Shown: positions 1 through 9,206 of the stretch, one piece after another
Numbering within the stretch: the stretch's first letter is position 1
Layout of the letters: each line of letters opens with the position of its first letter
Origin: CATQHB01 sp965262595
Lineage (GTDB): Bacteria > Chloroflexota > Dehalococcoidia > Lucifugimonadales > UBA3495
Reading direction: 5' to 3'
NCBI GenBank assembly: GCA_965262595.1
Contig: OZ253548.1
Span: 3,224,001-3,288,000 of the forward strand
DNA length: 64,000 bases
Notes under the pieces: model-generated
What the model was told of the DNA's origin: nothing
Seen by the model: the letters and a program-made list of their open reading frames with translations, nothing else
Databases searched by the model: none
Position numbers and translations under genes: made by a program

Positions 1-813
1 TTTACCCTCTCCGAAGTGGGAATAGCGGACCACGCCATTTCGGTCAATCAAATACTTGGCGGGCCAGGCGCGGTTGTTATAGGCTTCCCAGGTGCCGTAC
101 TTGTTATCCTGGGCCACCGGCCAGATTATCCCGTTATCTCGGGTAGCTTGCAGCACGTTTTCATAGTCTTTTTCGAAGTCAAACTCCGGCGTATGCACCC
201 CCAGAATCACCAAGCCGTCGTCAGCGTAGCGGGAGTTCCAGAGCTTGAGGAATGGAAAGGTGCGGATGCAGTTGATACAGGTATAAGTCCAGAAGTCCAC
301 CAGGACTACCTTGCCCCGCAGCTGCTCAATGGTCAAAGGGTCGCTGTTAATCCAGGCGTCAATGCCGGTAAACTCCGCCGCCAACGGCCCGGCGGAGCTA
401 TCCAGGGACGGTGCGGCCCCGTCCGTCGGGTTCGTTTCAACCGCTGAAACCGCCTCAATCGTTTCAGTAGTTTCAATCGCTTCGGTTGCGCCAGTCGCTC
501 CTGTTGCTGCCGTTGCTTCGGTGGTGTTGGTTGTCTCGGCCATTCCCGGAGTTTCAGTCAGGGCGGCCAGTTCATCGGTGGCAGCCGTGGCGCTATTGGA
601 CCCCGAGTCGGTGGGTAGGGCAGCCGTAAGCGGGGACGTTGTCCCGTCGGCGCCGCCGCCCGCGCTTGAGGCGCAGCCGACCGCGGCAATGGTGGCAAAT
701 AATAAGATGCCGACCAGGCCAAACCATAACCGCCGTGACGGTTTAAGTGGCGATGACCTGAGCGGCTGGAAGATTTGGCGTTGTTGCGGTGATTTCACAG
801 TCAATTCCTGCAT
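1..813 (-). CDS. Thioredoxin-like (TlpA/DipZ-type) lipoprotein, C-terminus cut by window edge
   Basis: Reading the minus strand from ATG at 813 gives 271 open codons that run off the left edge. A GGAGG sits just upstream of the ATG. A basic N-terminus is followed by a hydrophobic stretch ending in the lipobox AVGC, so this is probably a lipoprotein anchored outside the membrane. A Thr/Ala/Glu-rich linker follows, then a redoxin domain with the CxxC motif in WTYTCINCIRTF and, near the cut, YLIDRNGVVRYSHFGEG. Those are hallmarks of thioredoxin-like proteins of the TlpA / DipZ C-terminal type, which exchange disulfides in exported proteins or in cytochrome maturation. The substrate is unknown. 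No partner gene is visible in the window. Confidence 0.85.
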   Translation of the reverse strand, partial: MQELTVKSPQQRQIFQPLRSSPLKPSRRLWFGLVGILLFATIAAVGCASSAGGGADGTTSPLTAALPTDSGSNSATAATDELAALTETPGMAETTNTTEATAATGATGATEAIETTETIEAVSAVETNPTDGAAPSLDSSAGPLAAEFTGIDAWINSDPLTIEQLRGKVVLVDFWTYTCINCIRTFPFLKLWNSRYADDGLVILGVHTPEFDFEKDYENVLQATRDNGIIWPVAQDNKYGTWEAYNNRAWPAKYLIDRNGVVRYSHFGEGK

Positions 814-1543
814 TGCCTCCGGTCAATTTCCGGCATACGGGACTTACGGCGCCCCTGCTTACCTTGATGTACGATTTCACCGGCCCGGCGGATGCCTGAG
901 GGCCCCGATTGACCCGCAGCCGCAAACCGGCCCGCAGCCACATTCGGAATTGAGTTGGGGGAGGCTCGATGCCCCAACCGGAACTGAATTGTTGAAGAAC
1001 CGGCGCCACAACCGGAGTAGTCACCGGGATTGCCCCACTGAGCTGCGTGTGCCGGGCGTAATGTTGACCGTGTGGCGGCTTTGAGTTGCTCGGCGATTGC
1101 CCGGCGTTGCCCGGGCAAGTGCATTTAAGACTTTATGCTTTGGATTGGCTTCTTTGGATCCCGCTCGCTACCGTCTTTCCGGCGGAACCCGGGATCCGGA
1201 AAAACCCCGGCATCGGCCAACTCTCCTGGGCCAGACTACCTGGATTCCGTCCTGTCCTATTAAGGATACTCTGAATAAGCTATTAAGCCCCAGCTCCTTC
1301 ACCCCGTCGTTCCTGCGAAAGCAGGAACCTAAAACGGTGTGGACTGAGGTTCCTGCCTTCGCAGGAACGGCGGGTAGGGATGAACACCCAGGTCACGGAC
1401 TTATTCAGAGGTTCCTTAGAATGCGGTTGCCCGGCGGTGTTGGCCTTGAGGTGTCTTGACTGGCCCGCTTGTGATAAACTCGAATATGTCGGTCATTTTC
1501 ATGAGGCCGCAAGTTTGAGCGCCGAGTTTGAAGGAGGAACGGT
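814..1543. other. Intergenic region (730 bp) with a MITE-like element
   Basis: No convincing gene lies between the divergent lipoprotein and moxR genes. The short open frames here lack a ribosome binding site or recognisable sequence. The right half holds the inverted-repeat element at 1261-1418. The last 130 bases should contain the moxR operon promoter, but I see no clear -35/-10 pair. Confidence 0.6.
1261..1418. repeat. MITE-like element with nested inverted repeats
   Basis: The ends 1261-1279 and 1400-1418 are inverted copies of each other, 17 of 19 bases matching (core CTCTGAATAAG). Inside lies a second inverted repeat, 1308-1329 against 1348-1369, built on TTCCTGCGAA/GCAGGAA with one or two mismatches. 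There is no coding sequence. The size and end structure fit a miniature inverted-repeat transposable element; the family and target duplication are not established. Confidence 0.65.
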
Positions 1544-2512
1544 TTGCAGGATACCACATCCCCGGCCCAGGTTGCCCGCCGTATTATCGAGAACGTTGCC
1601 AAGGTAATTGTAGGCAAGACTACGGTGGTGGAACAAGCCCTGGCCACACTGATCGCCCAGGGGCATATTCTGGTGGAGGATGTGCCGGGCGTCGGCAAGA
1701 CGACCTTGTCCAAGGCCCTGGCTATATCGGTTGGTTGCTCCTTTCAGCGTATTCAGTTCACCCCGGACTTGCTGCCCAGCGACGTAACCGGAATCTCGGT
1801 TTACAACCAGCAGAGCGCCGAGTTCCGCTTTCGTCCCGGCCCCATAATGTCCCAGGTGGTGCTGGCCGATGAGATTAACCGGGCCACTCCCAAAACCCAG
1901 GCCGCCCTGCTGGAAGCAATGGAAGAGCACCAGGTTACCGTTGACGGCGTTACCCATATATTGAATCCCCCCTTTCTGGTGGTGGCCACCCAGAATCCTA
2001 TTGAGTATGAGGGTACCTTTCCCCTGCCCGAGGCCGAGCTGGACCGCTTTTTGATGCGGCTCAGTCTGGGCTACCCGGACTTTTTGGAAGAGATGTCAAT
2101 CATCGAGCGGCAGGAGCAGACCCATCCGATAGATTCTCTGGAAGCGGTGTCCAGCCCGGAGGAAGTGGTTGCAATGCAGGAGGCGGCCAAGGCGGTTTAC
2201 GTTGACCGGCTGGTTCGCCAATACATTGTAGCGTTGTCGGAGGCCACCCGCGACCATCGGGACGTGGCCCTGGGCGCCTCGCCGCGGGCCAGTTTGGGCC
2301 TGTTCCGCGCCGCCCGCGCCCTGGCCCTGGTACAAGACCGAGACTATGTGGTGCCCGATGATATTAAAATGCTGGCGCCGGGGGTTATGGCTCACCGGGT
2401 CGTGCTGTCCCCGGCGGCGCGGATGCGGGGCATCCGCAGCGAGGACATAATTACCGACCTGCTAAACCAGGTTACCGTCCCCGGCATGGCCCAGGGCATG
2501 GCTCAGGCTTAA
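1544..2512 (+). CDS. MoxR-family AAA+ ATPase
   Basis: 322 residues from a TTG start preceded by AAGGAGG. The Walker A motif GVGKTT is at about residues 49-54 and Walker B VLADEINRA at about 106-114, followed by the sensor sequence ATQNP and the C-terminal AAA lid typical of MoxR proteins. MoxR ATPases act as chaperone-like factors that mature or activate partner complexes, often with DUF58/VWA proteins. It is the first gene of a set continuing with a DUF58 protein and a transglutaminase-like membrane protein, the classic MoxR-DUF58-TgpA arrangement. The natural substrate is unknown. The family call is firm. Confidence 0.95.
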   Translation: MQDTTSPAQVARRIIENVAKVIVGKTTVVEQALATLIAQGHILVEDVPGVGKTTLSKALAISVGCSFQRIQFTPDLLPSDVTGISVYNQQSAEFRFRPGPIMSQVVLADEINRATPKTQAALLEAMEEHQVTVDGVTHILNPPFLVVATQNPIEYEGTFPLPEAELDRFLMRLSLGYPDFLEEMSIIERQEQTHPIDSLEAVSSPEEVVAMQEAAKAVYVDRLVRQYIVALSEATRDHRDVALGASPRASLGLFRAARALALVQDRDYVVPDDIKMLAPGVMAHRVVLSPAARMRGIRSEDIITDLLNQVTVPGMAQGMAQA

Positions 2513-2713
2513 CCGGACCAGAGCAGTACCGGCCCGGTCACCATGCGCCATGCGCCATGCGCCGGAAATTGATAACCGGAAGCCAACCCGGGAAGCACCT
2601 GTCGAGAACGGGCAATTGGCGACAAGCAAATGAGCATTGATAATTGGGCAGTGAAACCTTTGGAACGGACGTAACTCTCCTCACCCGGATACTTTTGACT
2701 AGGAACGGCAACA

Positions 2714-4162
2714 TTGAGCAAGCGGACTGTCGGTATTTTAATCCTGCTGGCCGTGGTAACTTTTTATACCCTGGGTACTGGATTCCCTTTCTTTTATCGT
2801 TTTCTTTATGTTATTGCCCTGATTCTGGGTATCGGCCTTTTCTGGGCCTGGATTAACTTGCAGGGATTGGAGGTTCGGCTGACCCGTCTGGCTAATCGTG
2901 GTCAGGTGGGCGGCTACCTGGAAGGACAGATACAGGTGGTTAACCGGCTCCGCCTGCCCAAGTCCTGGCTGGAGGTTAAGGAAGTATCCGACCTGCCCGG
3001 CTACACTACCGGAAGGGGTATCGCCCTGGTTCGGGACCAGTCGCGCGCCTGGCGCATCGAGACCTACCTGGCCCGCCGCGGCGTCTTTCAGACGGGACAG
3101 ATTGAGGTGACCGGCCAGGACCCCTTCGGCCTGTTCCGGCTGCGACGGCGCTTCCTGGAACCCCAGCAGTATGTGGTGTTTCCCGCCGCCGAGCCTTTGC
3201 CTGACCTGGACCCCCGCTTTTCCAACCTGCCCAGCGACCGGCGAGTCACCCGCCGCTCCGACCACATCACGCCGGAATCCTCCGGCGTCCGCGAGTATGT
3301 CTATGGCGACAGTTTCCGCCAGATTCACTGGCCCTACACTGCCCGGATGAATTCCCCGATGGTTAAAGAGTTCGACATGGGCGTGTCCGCCGACGCCTGG
3401 GTGCTGCTGGATATGCAGCGCAGCGCCCACCTGGGCGATGACCCGGTGGATAACACCGAGGAGTTGTCGGTGACCCTGGCTGCTTCCGTCATTTCCCGGC
3501 TGGAGCAACTTTCCATTTCGGTAGGATTGGCGGCCAGCGGCGACCAGACCTGGATGATGCGGCCCAGCGCCGGCCCGTCCCACCTGGGCTACCTGATGGA
3601 GGCCCTGGCGGCGGTGCGCGCCCTGGGCAACCTTACCCTGGAGCGGTTCATCTATGACCTGCAGCCCCACCTGAGCCGGTTCAACACCCTGACCGTCATC
3701 ACGCCCACCACCCGTACCGAGTGGATACCGGCCCTGGCCAGCCTGCGCCGTCAGGGAGTGAATGTGTCGGTAATCTATGTTGACCCCACCGATTTTGGAC
3801 GGGCCGCCGAAGTTCAGTCTCCCACCGATTTCCTGTTTTCCAACGAGATTCCGGTTTACCGGGTCCGGCGGGGCCAGCCCCTCAACGAAGCTTTAAGCTA
3901 CCCCATTTATGCTGGTGAACCTTACCGTTATGCCGGATACTCGCGTCACTCGGGGGCATCGAGTTATGCCTGGTCGGGAATCGCCGCCGGTTCCACCACT
4001 TCGCGCGCCGGGGCCGGACGTAACGAATTTAACGAATCCGGCACGACAAACGGCGCCGGTTCCGAGCCGGCCGGCAACTCGGCAACGGCCCCGGCAACGG
4101 CCCCGGCAACGGCGCAGTCCCCGGCAACGGCGCCGTCACCGGAGTCGGAGGTGGCCCCATGA
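2714..4162 (+). CDS. DUF58 domain-containing membrane protein
   Basis: 482 residues from a TTG start. Two hydrophobic segments near residues 6-22 and 28-46 anchor the N-terminus. The DUF58 hallmark GVREYVYGDSFRQIHW lies at about residues 191-206, followed by a VWA-like strand AWVLLDMQ. The C-terminus (after about residue 410) is a low-complexity Ser/Gly/Ala tail ending in tandem TAPATAP repeats, encoded by repeated GCAACGGCCCCG units. DUF58 proteins are usually encoded with MoxR ATPases and are thought to act at the membrane. The stop overlaps the next start as ATGA, indicating translational coupling. Confidence 0.92.
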   Translation: MSKRTVGILILLAVVTFYTLGTGFPFFYRFLYVIALILGIGLFWAWINLQGLEVRLTRLANRGQVGGYLEGQIQVVNRLRLPKSWLEVKEVSDLPGYTTGRGIALVRDQSRAWRIETYLARRGVFQTGQIEVTGQDPFGLFRLRRRFLEPQQYVVFPAAEPLPDLDPRFSNLPSDRRVTRRSDHITPESSGVREYVYGDSFRQIHWPYTARMNSPMVKEFDMGVSADAWVLLDMQRSAHLGDDPVDNTEELSVTLAASVISRLEQLSISVGLAASGDQTWMMRPSAGPSHLGYLMEALAAVRALGNLTLERFIYDLQPHLSRFNTLTVITPTTRTEWIPALASLRRQGVNVSVIYVDPTDFGRAAEVQSPTDFLFSNEIPVYRVRRGQPLNEALSYPIYAGEPYRYAGYSRHSGASSYAWSGIAAGSTTSRAGAGRNEFNESGTTNGAGSEPAGNSATAPATAPATAQSPATAPSPESEVAP

Positions 4163-6735
4163 CCGGAGGCAGCTCAATGACCGGGGATGCTGCAATGGTT
4201 CGCTCCGAGACTCGCTCCGAACCGGGCGGAGCTGCCCTTACTTCCCCGGGGTTTAGCGCCGATTCGCCGGGGCGCGGCTTGCTGGCCGTTCTGCGCTATT
4301 TGCGGCCATCCGACGGCTGGGCCGCGGTTGCTCTGTTGGCGGTCAATCTTATCGTGGTGGTCTGGTCGGTGGAGCATGCCGACTGGGTGCCCACGCCCAA
4401 CCTGGTCTCCTTAATCATGTTGGCGATGCTTACCGGCCTGGTATTGGCCCGGGTTCCCTTGTGGGGCCTGCTGATTCTGCCGGTGGGCGTGGTTATCGGT
4501 TTGGGAGTAATCGTCTGGCAGATAACCTCCTTTGAGGCGCATGGAATGGAGCTGGCCAACGCCGCCGAACTTTGGGAACGGCTCAAACTCTGGTTTGTGG
4601 CGGCTAAAACCGGGAACATTAACATTGACCGCGAACCCTTTGCCTTTGCCCTCATGTCCGCCACCTGGCTGGCCGGCTACCTGGCCGGTTGGGTCTTCAA
4701 CCGCTACCGGAACTTCTGGGGCGTCTTTGTTCTTGGTGGCGCCGGATTGCTCTCCAACCTCACTTATTTGCCCGCCGAAGGAAGCGTTTATCTGGGTATC
4801 TATATGCTGACCGCGTTGTTGTTGGTCGCCCGGATACAGGCCGTCCGCCGGTTGCAGGAATGGAGGCGCAACGGTTTCCAGGCCGACGGTCACCTGAGCC
4901 TGTTGTCCCTCTCCGATAGCGTGCTAATGTCATTTGTGGTCCTGCTCATCGCCTTTTTGGTGGTGCCCACCGGGCGCTTCTGGGATCCGGCCCACGATGT
5001 TTACGAATATATGCGCTCCCCGCTGGTGCAGTGGGAGGACGACTTTAACCGGCTCTTTGCCGGACTTCCGGCGCGGCGGCCCCTGCCCTACCGGATCTGG
5101 GGCGACGTGATGGCCTTTCAGGGTACGATTAACCCGACCACCACGCCGGTATTGCAGGTGAATTCGCCGGTTGGTATGTACTGGAAGGCCCGCAGCTATG
5201 GCACCTACACCCCCAAGGGCTGGATTTCTGAAGACACGGTGCTGAAATCTACCGACTGGACCCCCACTCACGCCGTGCCTCGGACCTACGCCAAGCGATT
5301 CGAGGTTTCTCACACCCTTACGCCCAACTACCGCACCCGGAACCTCTTTGCCGGTGGGCAGATTATCTCTTCCAGCCAGGACGTGATCGTCGAGACCTAC
5401 GATTCGCCGGTCTATAACCTGGACTTGGCTACGCCCACCTTGCCGGGACAAACCTATCCCAAGCTGGAATTGGCCGCCCTTAATATGGAGCAGGTCATTC
5501 GGCAAAGCGGCCTCACCGCCAGCCGGTCCCAGTTGTCCCAGGCCGTGCCCCGGGGTTTTGAGCTGGTGGACGTGCGCCGGGAGGATGACCTGGTGCAGTC
5601 GGTGTCTCTGGCCGAGGTGCTGCCGGCGCATCCGGACACTCTGTCCCTGCGCACTGAACGCAAAGAGTTTAAGCAGGGAGAGGCCTACGAGGTTACTTCG
5701 TCGGTTTCCCTGGCAACTGCCGAAGACTTGCGTCTGGCCGGCCTGGATTACCCTACCTGGGCCCTGGCTAAATATACTCAGCTTCCGCCGGATCTGCCCC
5801 AGCGGGTACGCGACCTGGGGGACCAATTGGCCGCCGGGGCCGAGACTCCTTACGACAAGGCCAAGGCCATTGAGGCTTATCTCAAGACTTTCCCCTATTC
5901 CCTGCAACTGGAGCCGCCGCCCTTTAATGCCGACGGCGTTGATCATTTCCTGTTCGACCAGAAGAAGGGTTACAGCGAATATTTCGCCTCGGCGATGACC
6001 GTACTGCTCCGTACCCAGGGCATACCGACCCGGATGGTTACCGGCTATTCCGTGGGAGACCGGTTACCCGACTACGACATCTACATCGTAACCGACAGCC
6101 ACAGTCACGGTTGGGTAGAGGTCTTCTTCCCACGCTATGGCTGGATTGGCTTCGAGCCTACCCCGGGCGCGGCCATCCCCATGGCCGTGCAGCCGGTGGT
6201 TGCGCCAGCCGGGGCGGCCCTTGATTTCCCCGTCGAGGACACGGAAGTTCCGCTGTGCGACTTTCAGGACGAGGAAGAGTGCGACGAGGATTTCCTGGCT
6301 GACCGGCTGCCAGCCACGCCACAAGAAGGTCTGCTGACCAGCCTGGTACGAAGGTACTTGCCCTGGGTGGTGGGCTTTATGATCTTTGTCGCCCTGGTCC
6401 TGGTCCTGGCCTGGTTCTTCTGGCGCCGCTACCTGGTGCCTTCCACTGACCCGCTGGTAACCTTCCGTCACCTGGCCTTCCTGGGTCGGCTGAACGCCGT
6501 CGGTCCGTCGGACAACCAGACACCCTACCAGTACTTGAACCTGCTCCAGAATGAGTTGCCCGGGCACCGGGAACAGCTATCGGTCATCGTGGGCAGCTAC
6601 GTCCGCAGTTTGTACGGCAGGAAGGAGACCACCGAGGAGGATGACTCTCGATTGACCCGGGCCTGGCTGGAGCTGCGTCTGCCCCTTCTGTTCCACCTGC
6701 TCCGTAGGAGGGACCGCGAGATTGCGCAAGTATAA
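4159..6735 (+). CDS. TgpA-like membrane transglutaminase-domain protein, catalytic Cys replaced by Ser
   Basis: 858 residues starting at the ATGA overlap with the DUF58 gene. Several hydrophobic segments occupy roughly residues 45-280. An extracytoplasmic transglutaminase-like domain follows at about 560-680, then a membrane segment near 730-752 and a cytoplasmic C-terminal domain (DUF4129-like). The active-site region reads GYSEYFASAM, with Ser606 where the family has Cys. His650 (SHGWVEVF) and Glu666 (FEPTPG) sit where the His and Asp of the triad are expected. The protein may therefore be a binding or scaffold member, or a Ser variant. Third gene of the MoxR-DUF58-TgpA set. Confidence 0.9.
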   Translation: MTGGSSMTGDAAMVRSETRSEPGGAALTSPGFSADSPGRGLLAVLRYLRPSDGWAAVALLAVNLIVVVWSVEHADWVPTPNLVSLIMLAMLTGLVLARVPLWGLLILPVGVVIGLGVIVWQITSFEAHGMELANAAELWERLKLWFVAAKTGNINIDREPFAFALMSATWLAGYLAGWVFNRYRNFWGVFVLGGAGLLSNLTYLPAEGSVYLGIYMLTALLLVARIQAVRRLQEWRRNGFQADGHLSLLSLSDSVLMSFVVLLIAFLVVPTGRFWDPAHDVYEYMRSPLVQWEDDFNRLFAGLPARRPLPYRIWGDVMAFQGTINPTTTPVLQVNSPVGMYWKARSYGTYTPKGWISEDTVLKSTDWTPTHAVPRTYAKRFEVSHTLTPNYRTRNLFAGGQIISSSQDVIVETYDSPVYNLDLATPTLPGQTYPKLELAALNMEQVIRQSGLTASRSQLSQAVPRGFELVDVRREDDLVQSVSLAEVLPAHPDTLSLRTERKEFKQGEAYEVTSSVSLATAEDLRLAGLDYPTWALAKYTQLPPDLPQRVRDLGDQLAAGAETPYDKAKAIEAYLKTFPYSLQLEPPPFNADGVDHFLFDQKKGYSEYFASAMTVLLRTQGIPTRMVTGYSVGDRLPDYDIYIVTDSHSHGWVEVFFPRYGWIGFEPTPGAAIPMAVQPVVAPAGAALDFPVEDTEVPLCDFQDEEECDEDFLADRLPATPQEGLLTSLVRRYLPWVVGFMIFVALVLVLAWFFWRRYLVPSTDPLVTFRHLAFLGRLNAVGPSDNQTPYQYLNLLQNELPGHREQLSVIVGSYVRSLYGRKETTEEDDSRLTRAWLELRLPLLFHLLRRRDREIAQV

Positions 6736-7234
6736 GCACTCTATTTTCCCTTCGCCTCACGGCTGGATTGGGCTAATCGGCAGTGACCTGGGTATTTGTC
6801 GCCTGAGCCTGAAACCCACGCCGGAAGAAACCCTGGAAGACTTGGGCGATGCCCTGAAAGGAACCGTCCAGGACGATGCGGCCTTTGTTAAGACGCAAGA
6901 CTGTCTGGAGCGATACTTCAAGGGGGATATAGAAGCGTTGTCGGAGATTGCCCTGGACTTGAGCGGCGCTCCGCCCTTCTACGGCGCGGCTTGGGATGCC
7001 TGCCGCCGCATCCCGGCCGGAGAGACCCGCAGTTATGCCTGGCTGGCTGCCGAGGCCGGGCGTCCCCGCGCCGCCCGCGCTGCCGGGCAGGCGATGGCTA
7101 AAAACCGGGTGGCCCTGGTCATCCCCTGCCACCGGGTAATCGGCAGCAGCGGCGACCTGCACGGCTACGGGGCCGGCGGACTGGCCGTAAAGGCCCGCCT
7201 GCTGGAAATGGAGCGGGTGCAAGCGCAAGCATAA
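6722..7234 (+). CDS. ogt: Methylated-DNA--[protein]-cysteine S-methyltransferase
   Basis: 170 residues from a TTG start lying 14 bases inside the end of the transglutaminase-like gene. The active-site motif PCHRV is present, with the acceptor cysteine at about residue 136, preceded by AMAKNRVALVI and followed by the GYGAGG loop. These are signatures of Ogt/Ada-C proteins, which repair O6-alkylguanine by transferring the alkyl group to this cysteine in a suicide reaction. Length matches the family. It is probably transcribed with the upstream moxR-DUF58-tgpA genes, though a functional link to them is not evident. The exact start is less certain than the family. Confidence 0.93.
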   Translation: MRKYKHSIFPSPHGWIGLIGSDLGICRLSLKPTPEETLEDLGDALKGTVQDDAAFVKTQDCLERYFKGDIEALSEIALDLSGAPPFYGAAWDACRRIPAGETRSYAWLAAEAGRPRAARAAGQAMAKNRVALVIPCHRVIGSSGDLHGYGAGGLAVKARLLEMERVQAQA

Positions 7235-7613
7235 GCTTAAGCGTGAGTCCCCTTGGGCCGTTCAATTGTCCCCGGAATACCGCTGATGGTCAGCCGGTCG
7301 AACCACCGCCCGGAATGAGCGGGGTTAGGGTTGAGTAGTGACAATTGAAAGCCCCCGGCCTGCTCTTGGGCCGGCCTTGACCACCTGACCCGCGCCGCCC
7401 GGGCGTGACGACAAAGAGCTGAAGTCCGTCAATAAACCCGGAGGCCGGCGCGCTTCGGTAAACGCCATTACCTGGGCCTGGCAGCTAACCTGGTTTCGCT
7501 ACCAAGGTTTCGCAACCAAAAAGACACCCCCGGATGTAGTGTCCAGGGGCGTTGTTTTGTAAGAAACACTTGCCTGTTACAATGTACCAAATTGCACTCT
7601 CGAGGACATTCCA
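7235..7613. other. Intergenic region (379 bp), weak terminator-like hairpin
   Basis: No gene seen. A hairpin pairing CCCCCGG (7527-7533) with CCAGGGG (7543-7549), with one mismatch, is followed by a T-rich stretch and could end the ogt transcript. TACAAT at 7578-7583 may be a -10 element for the next gene, but no good -35 was found. Confidence 0.35.
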
Positions 7614-8663
7614 ATGTCAACTACGGAAGAAGAGGGACTCCAGGTCGACGAAACTGAGGAAACAGACGACGAAGAAGTCCGGAGTACAAAGGTTGTCATT
7701 ACCTCATACCCTGCGGACTATACATTGAAAGTCCTCTACGATAAATGGAAGTCGAATCAGATCAAAATTCCAGATTTCCAGCGAAGTTATATTTGGAAGA
7801 ATACCCAGGCTAGTAGGCTGATCGAGTCATTTCTCCTGGGATTGCCCATACCTCAGATCTTCCTATATAGAGAGCGATCTAGTCCGGTTCTTACCGTCAT
7901 TGACGGCCAGCAACGGTTAGGGGCAATAGCCCAGTTCTATAACGAAGAATTGCGTCTTAAAGGTGTTGATAGTGCGTGGGAAGGAAAGAGTTATAGTGAA
8001 CTCGATGATTATGATCGTTCTCAGTTTGATGACGCTACGTTGAGAGCTATTGTAATTCGGCAGATTCAGCCAGAGGATGACTCCAGCGCTTTTCAGATTT
8101 TTGAACGGCTCAATACCGGCGGAACCCAGCTCAATGATATGGAAATAAGGCGGGCAATCTTCCGAGGGAAAGCTAATGGGTTCTTGGAAGAACTAAACAA
8201 TAACGATGACTGGCGTAAACTTATTGGGATGGCTGAATCAACACCGAGATTTCGAGACGTGGAGTTAGTGCTGCGAGTATTAGCCCTGGCTGAAAGTTGG
8301 CGGGATTACTCTAAACCTATGAAGCATTTTATAACTGCATATATGCGTGAACTTGATAAGAGCAACGGGGATGAATTAAAGGAATTAGAGGTTCGATTTA
8401 CCAATGCCTGTAGTGACATTGTGACCCAACTAGGCGCGAAACCCTTCCATTTGCGGGGCAACAGATTGAATCTAGCTGCCATGGACTCTGTAATGGCATG
8501 CTCGATAGAACTAGGCGAATCGCTTGGCCCTAATTTGGCTGAGGAGTACGATCGGCTAAAGAAAGAAATGGATTTCCTGGAGTTTGTAACGCATAACACC
8601 AGTGATTACGTTGCCGTGACAGGGAGGTTTAAAAAGGTACATTCTGCCTTTGGTTCAAAGTAA
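7614..8663 (+). CDS. DUF262 domain-containing protein (GmrSD-N/ParB-like fold)
   Basis: 349 residues starting with an acidic N-terminus. The DUF262 hallmarks are clear: IPDFQRSYIW at about residues 52-61, then LLGLPIPQIFLY and the DGQQR motif at about 97-101, and later ERLNTGGTQLN. DUF262 domains form the N-terminal half of type IV restriction enzymes such as GmrSD and are widespread in phage-defence loci. Here the usual C-terminal nuclease (DUF1524) is absent and the next gene supplies a HEPN domain instead. Base composition is visibly more AT-rich than neighbouring genes, suggesting horizontal acquisition. Confidence 0.9.
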   Translation: MSTTEEEGLQVDETEETDDEEVRSTKVVITSYPADYTLKVLYDKWKSNQIKIPDFQRSYIWKNTQASRLIESFLLGLPIPQIFLYRERSSPVLTVIDGQQRLGAIAQFYNEELRLKGVDSAWEGKSYSELDDYDRSQFDDATLRAIVIRQIQPEDDSSAFQIFERLNTGGTQLNDMEIRRAIFRGKANGFLEELNNNDDWRKLIGMAESTPRFRDVELVLRVLALAESWRDYSKPMKHFITAYMRELDKSNGDELKELEVRFTNACSDIVTQLGAKPFHLRGNRLNLAAMDSVMACSIELGESLGPNLAEEYDRLKKEMDFLEFVTHNTSDYVAVTGRFKKVHSAFGSK

Positions 8664-8664
8664 T

Positions 8665-9150
8665 ATGGCCGACCTTTTACCATTGACTGCGTTGGCAATT
8701 GAAGACTGTCGCGACCATATGTCCCGGCATCTCGACATTGACCAAGTCATAGTTGACTACTTGGTTAGGCATGTGAATGCTCTATTGTGCGCGGAGATAG
8801 AAAGAGAAGTAAGTCGCCTAATTCGAGAAAGGCTAGAAAATGGATGTACTGATGCCGAAACACTTAATTACGTTTTAAGATACATACGTCACGGTGCAGT
8901 GCAGAATGCGACCTTTCAAGAAATTAAGCAAAAACTCTCGTACTTCGATGACAGTTTTGGAGAGAAGTTTGATCGCTTAGTACGTGATTCTATAGGCGAC
9001 GAAGGCATCGGAAAATTGAGCCTGGCAGTGGAGAAAAGAAACGCAACCTCCCATGATTCTCCTCCCAGTATAACTTTTGGAGAGTTGGACGACGCATTTT
9101 CTGCAGCAACTGTCCTGTTAGACTCTGTCCGTGCCACTTTAGCCGGTTAG
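8665..9150 (+). CDS. HEPN-domain protein (MAE_28990/18760-like putative RNase)
   Basis: 161 residues. The ATG at 8665 starts one base after the DUF262 stop codon; a TTG 15 bases upstream is an alternative. The protein is helical, and the motif RNATSH at residues 125-130 fits the HEPN ribonuclease signature R-x4-H. The surrounding EKRNATSHDSPP and the C-terminal helix resemble the RiboL-PSP/MAE_28990 group of HEPN nucleases, which are often encoded beside DUF262 genes. I infer a toxin-like or abortive-infection RNase regulated by the upstream DUF262 protein. No experimental function can be read from the sequence. Confidence 0.75.
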   Translation: MADLLPLTALAIEDCRDHMSRHLDIDQVIVDYLVRHVNALLCAEIEREVSRLIRERLENGCTDAETLNYVLRYIRHGAVQNATFQEIKQKLSYFDDSFGEKFDRLVRDSIGDEGIGKLSLAVEKRNATSHDSPPSITFGELDDAFSAATVLLDSVRATLAG

Positions 9151-9206
9151 ACTAGACCCCTGCTTTCGTTAATACGCCTTTCAGATTTTATGCGCCCAAC
9201 ATCCTC

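Noticed and set aside
743..1124. Two short minus-strand open frames upstream of the thioredoxin-like lipoprotein
   Set aside because: No ribosome-binding site or recognisable sequence; one overlaps the lipoprotein signal region in another frame.
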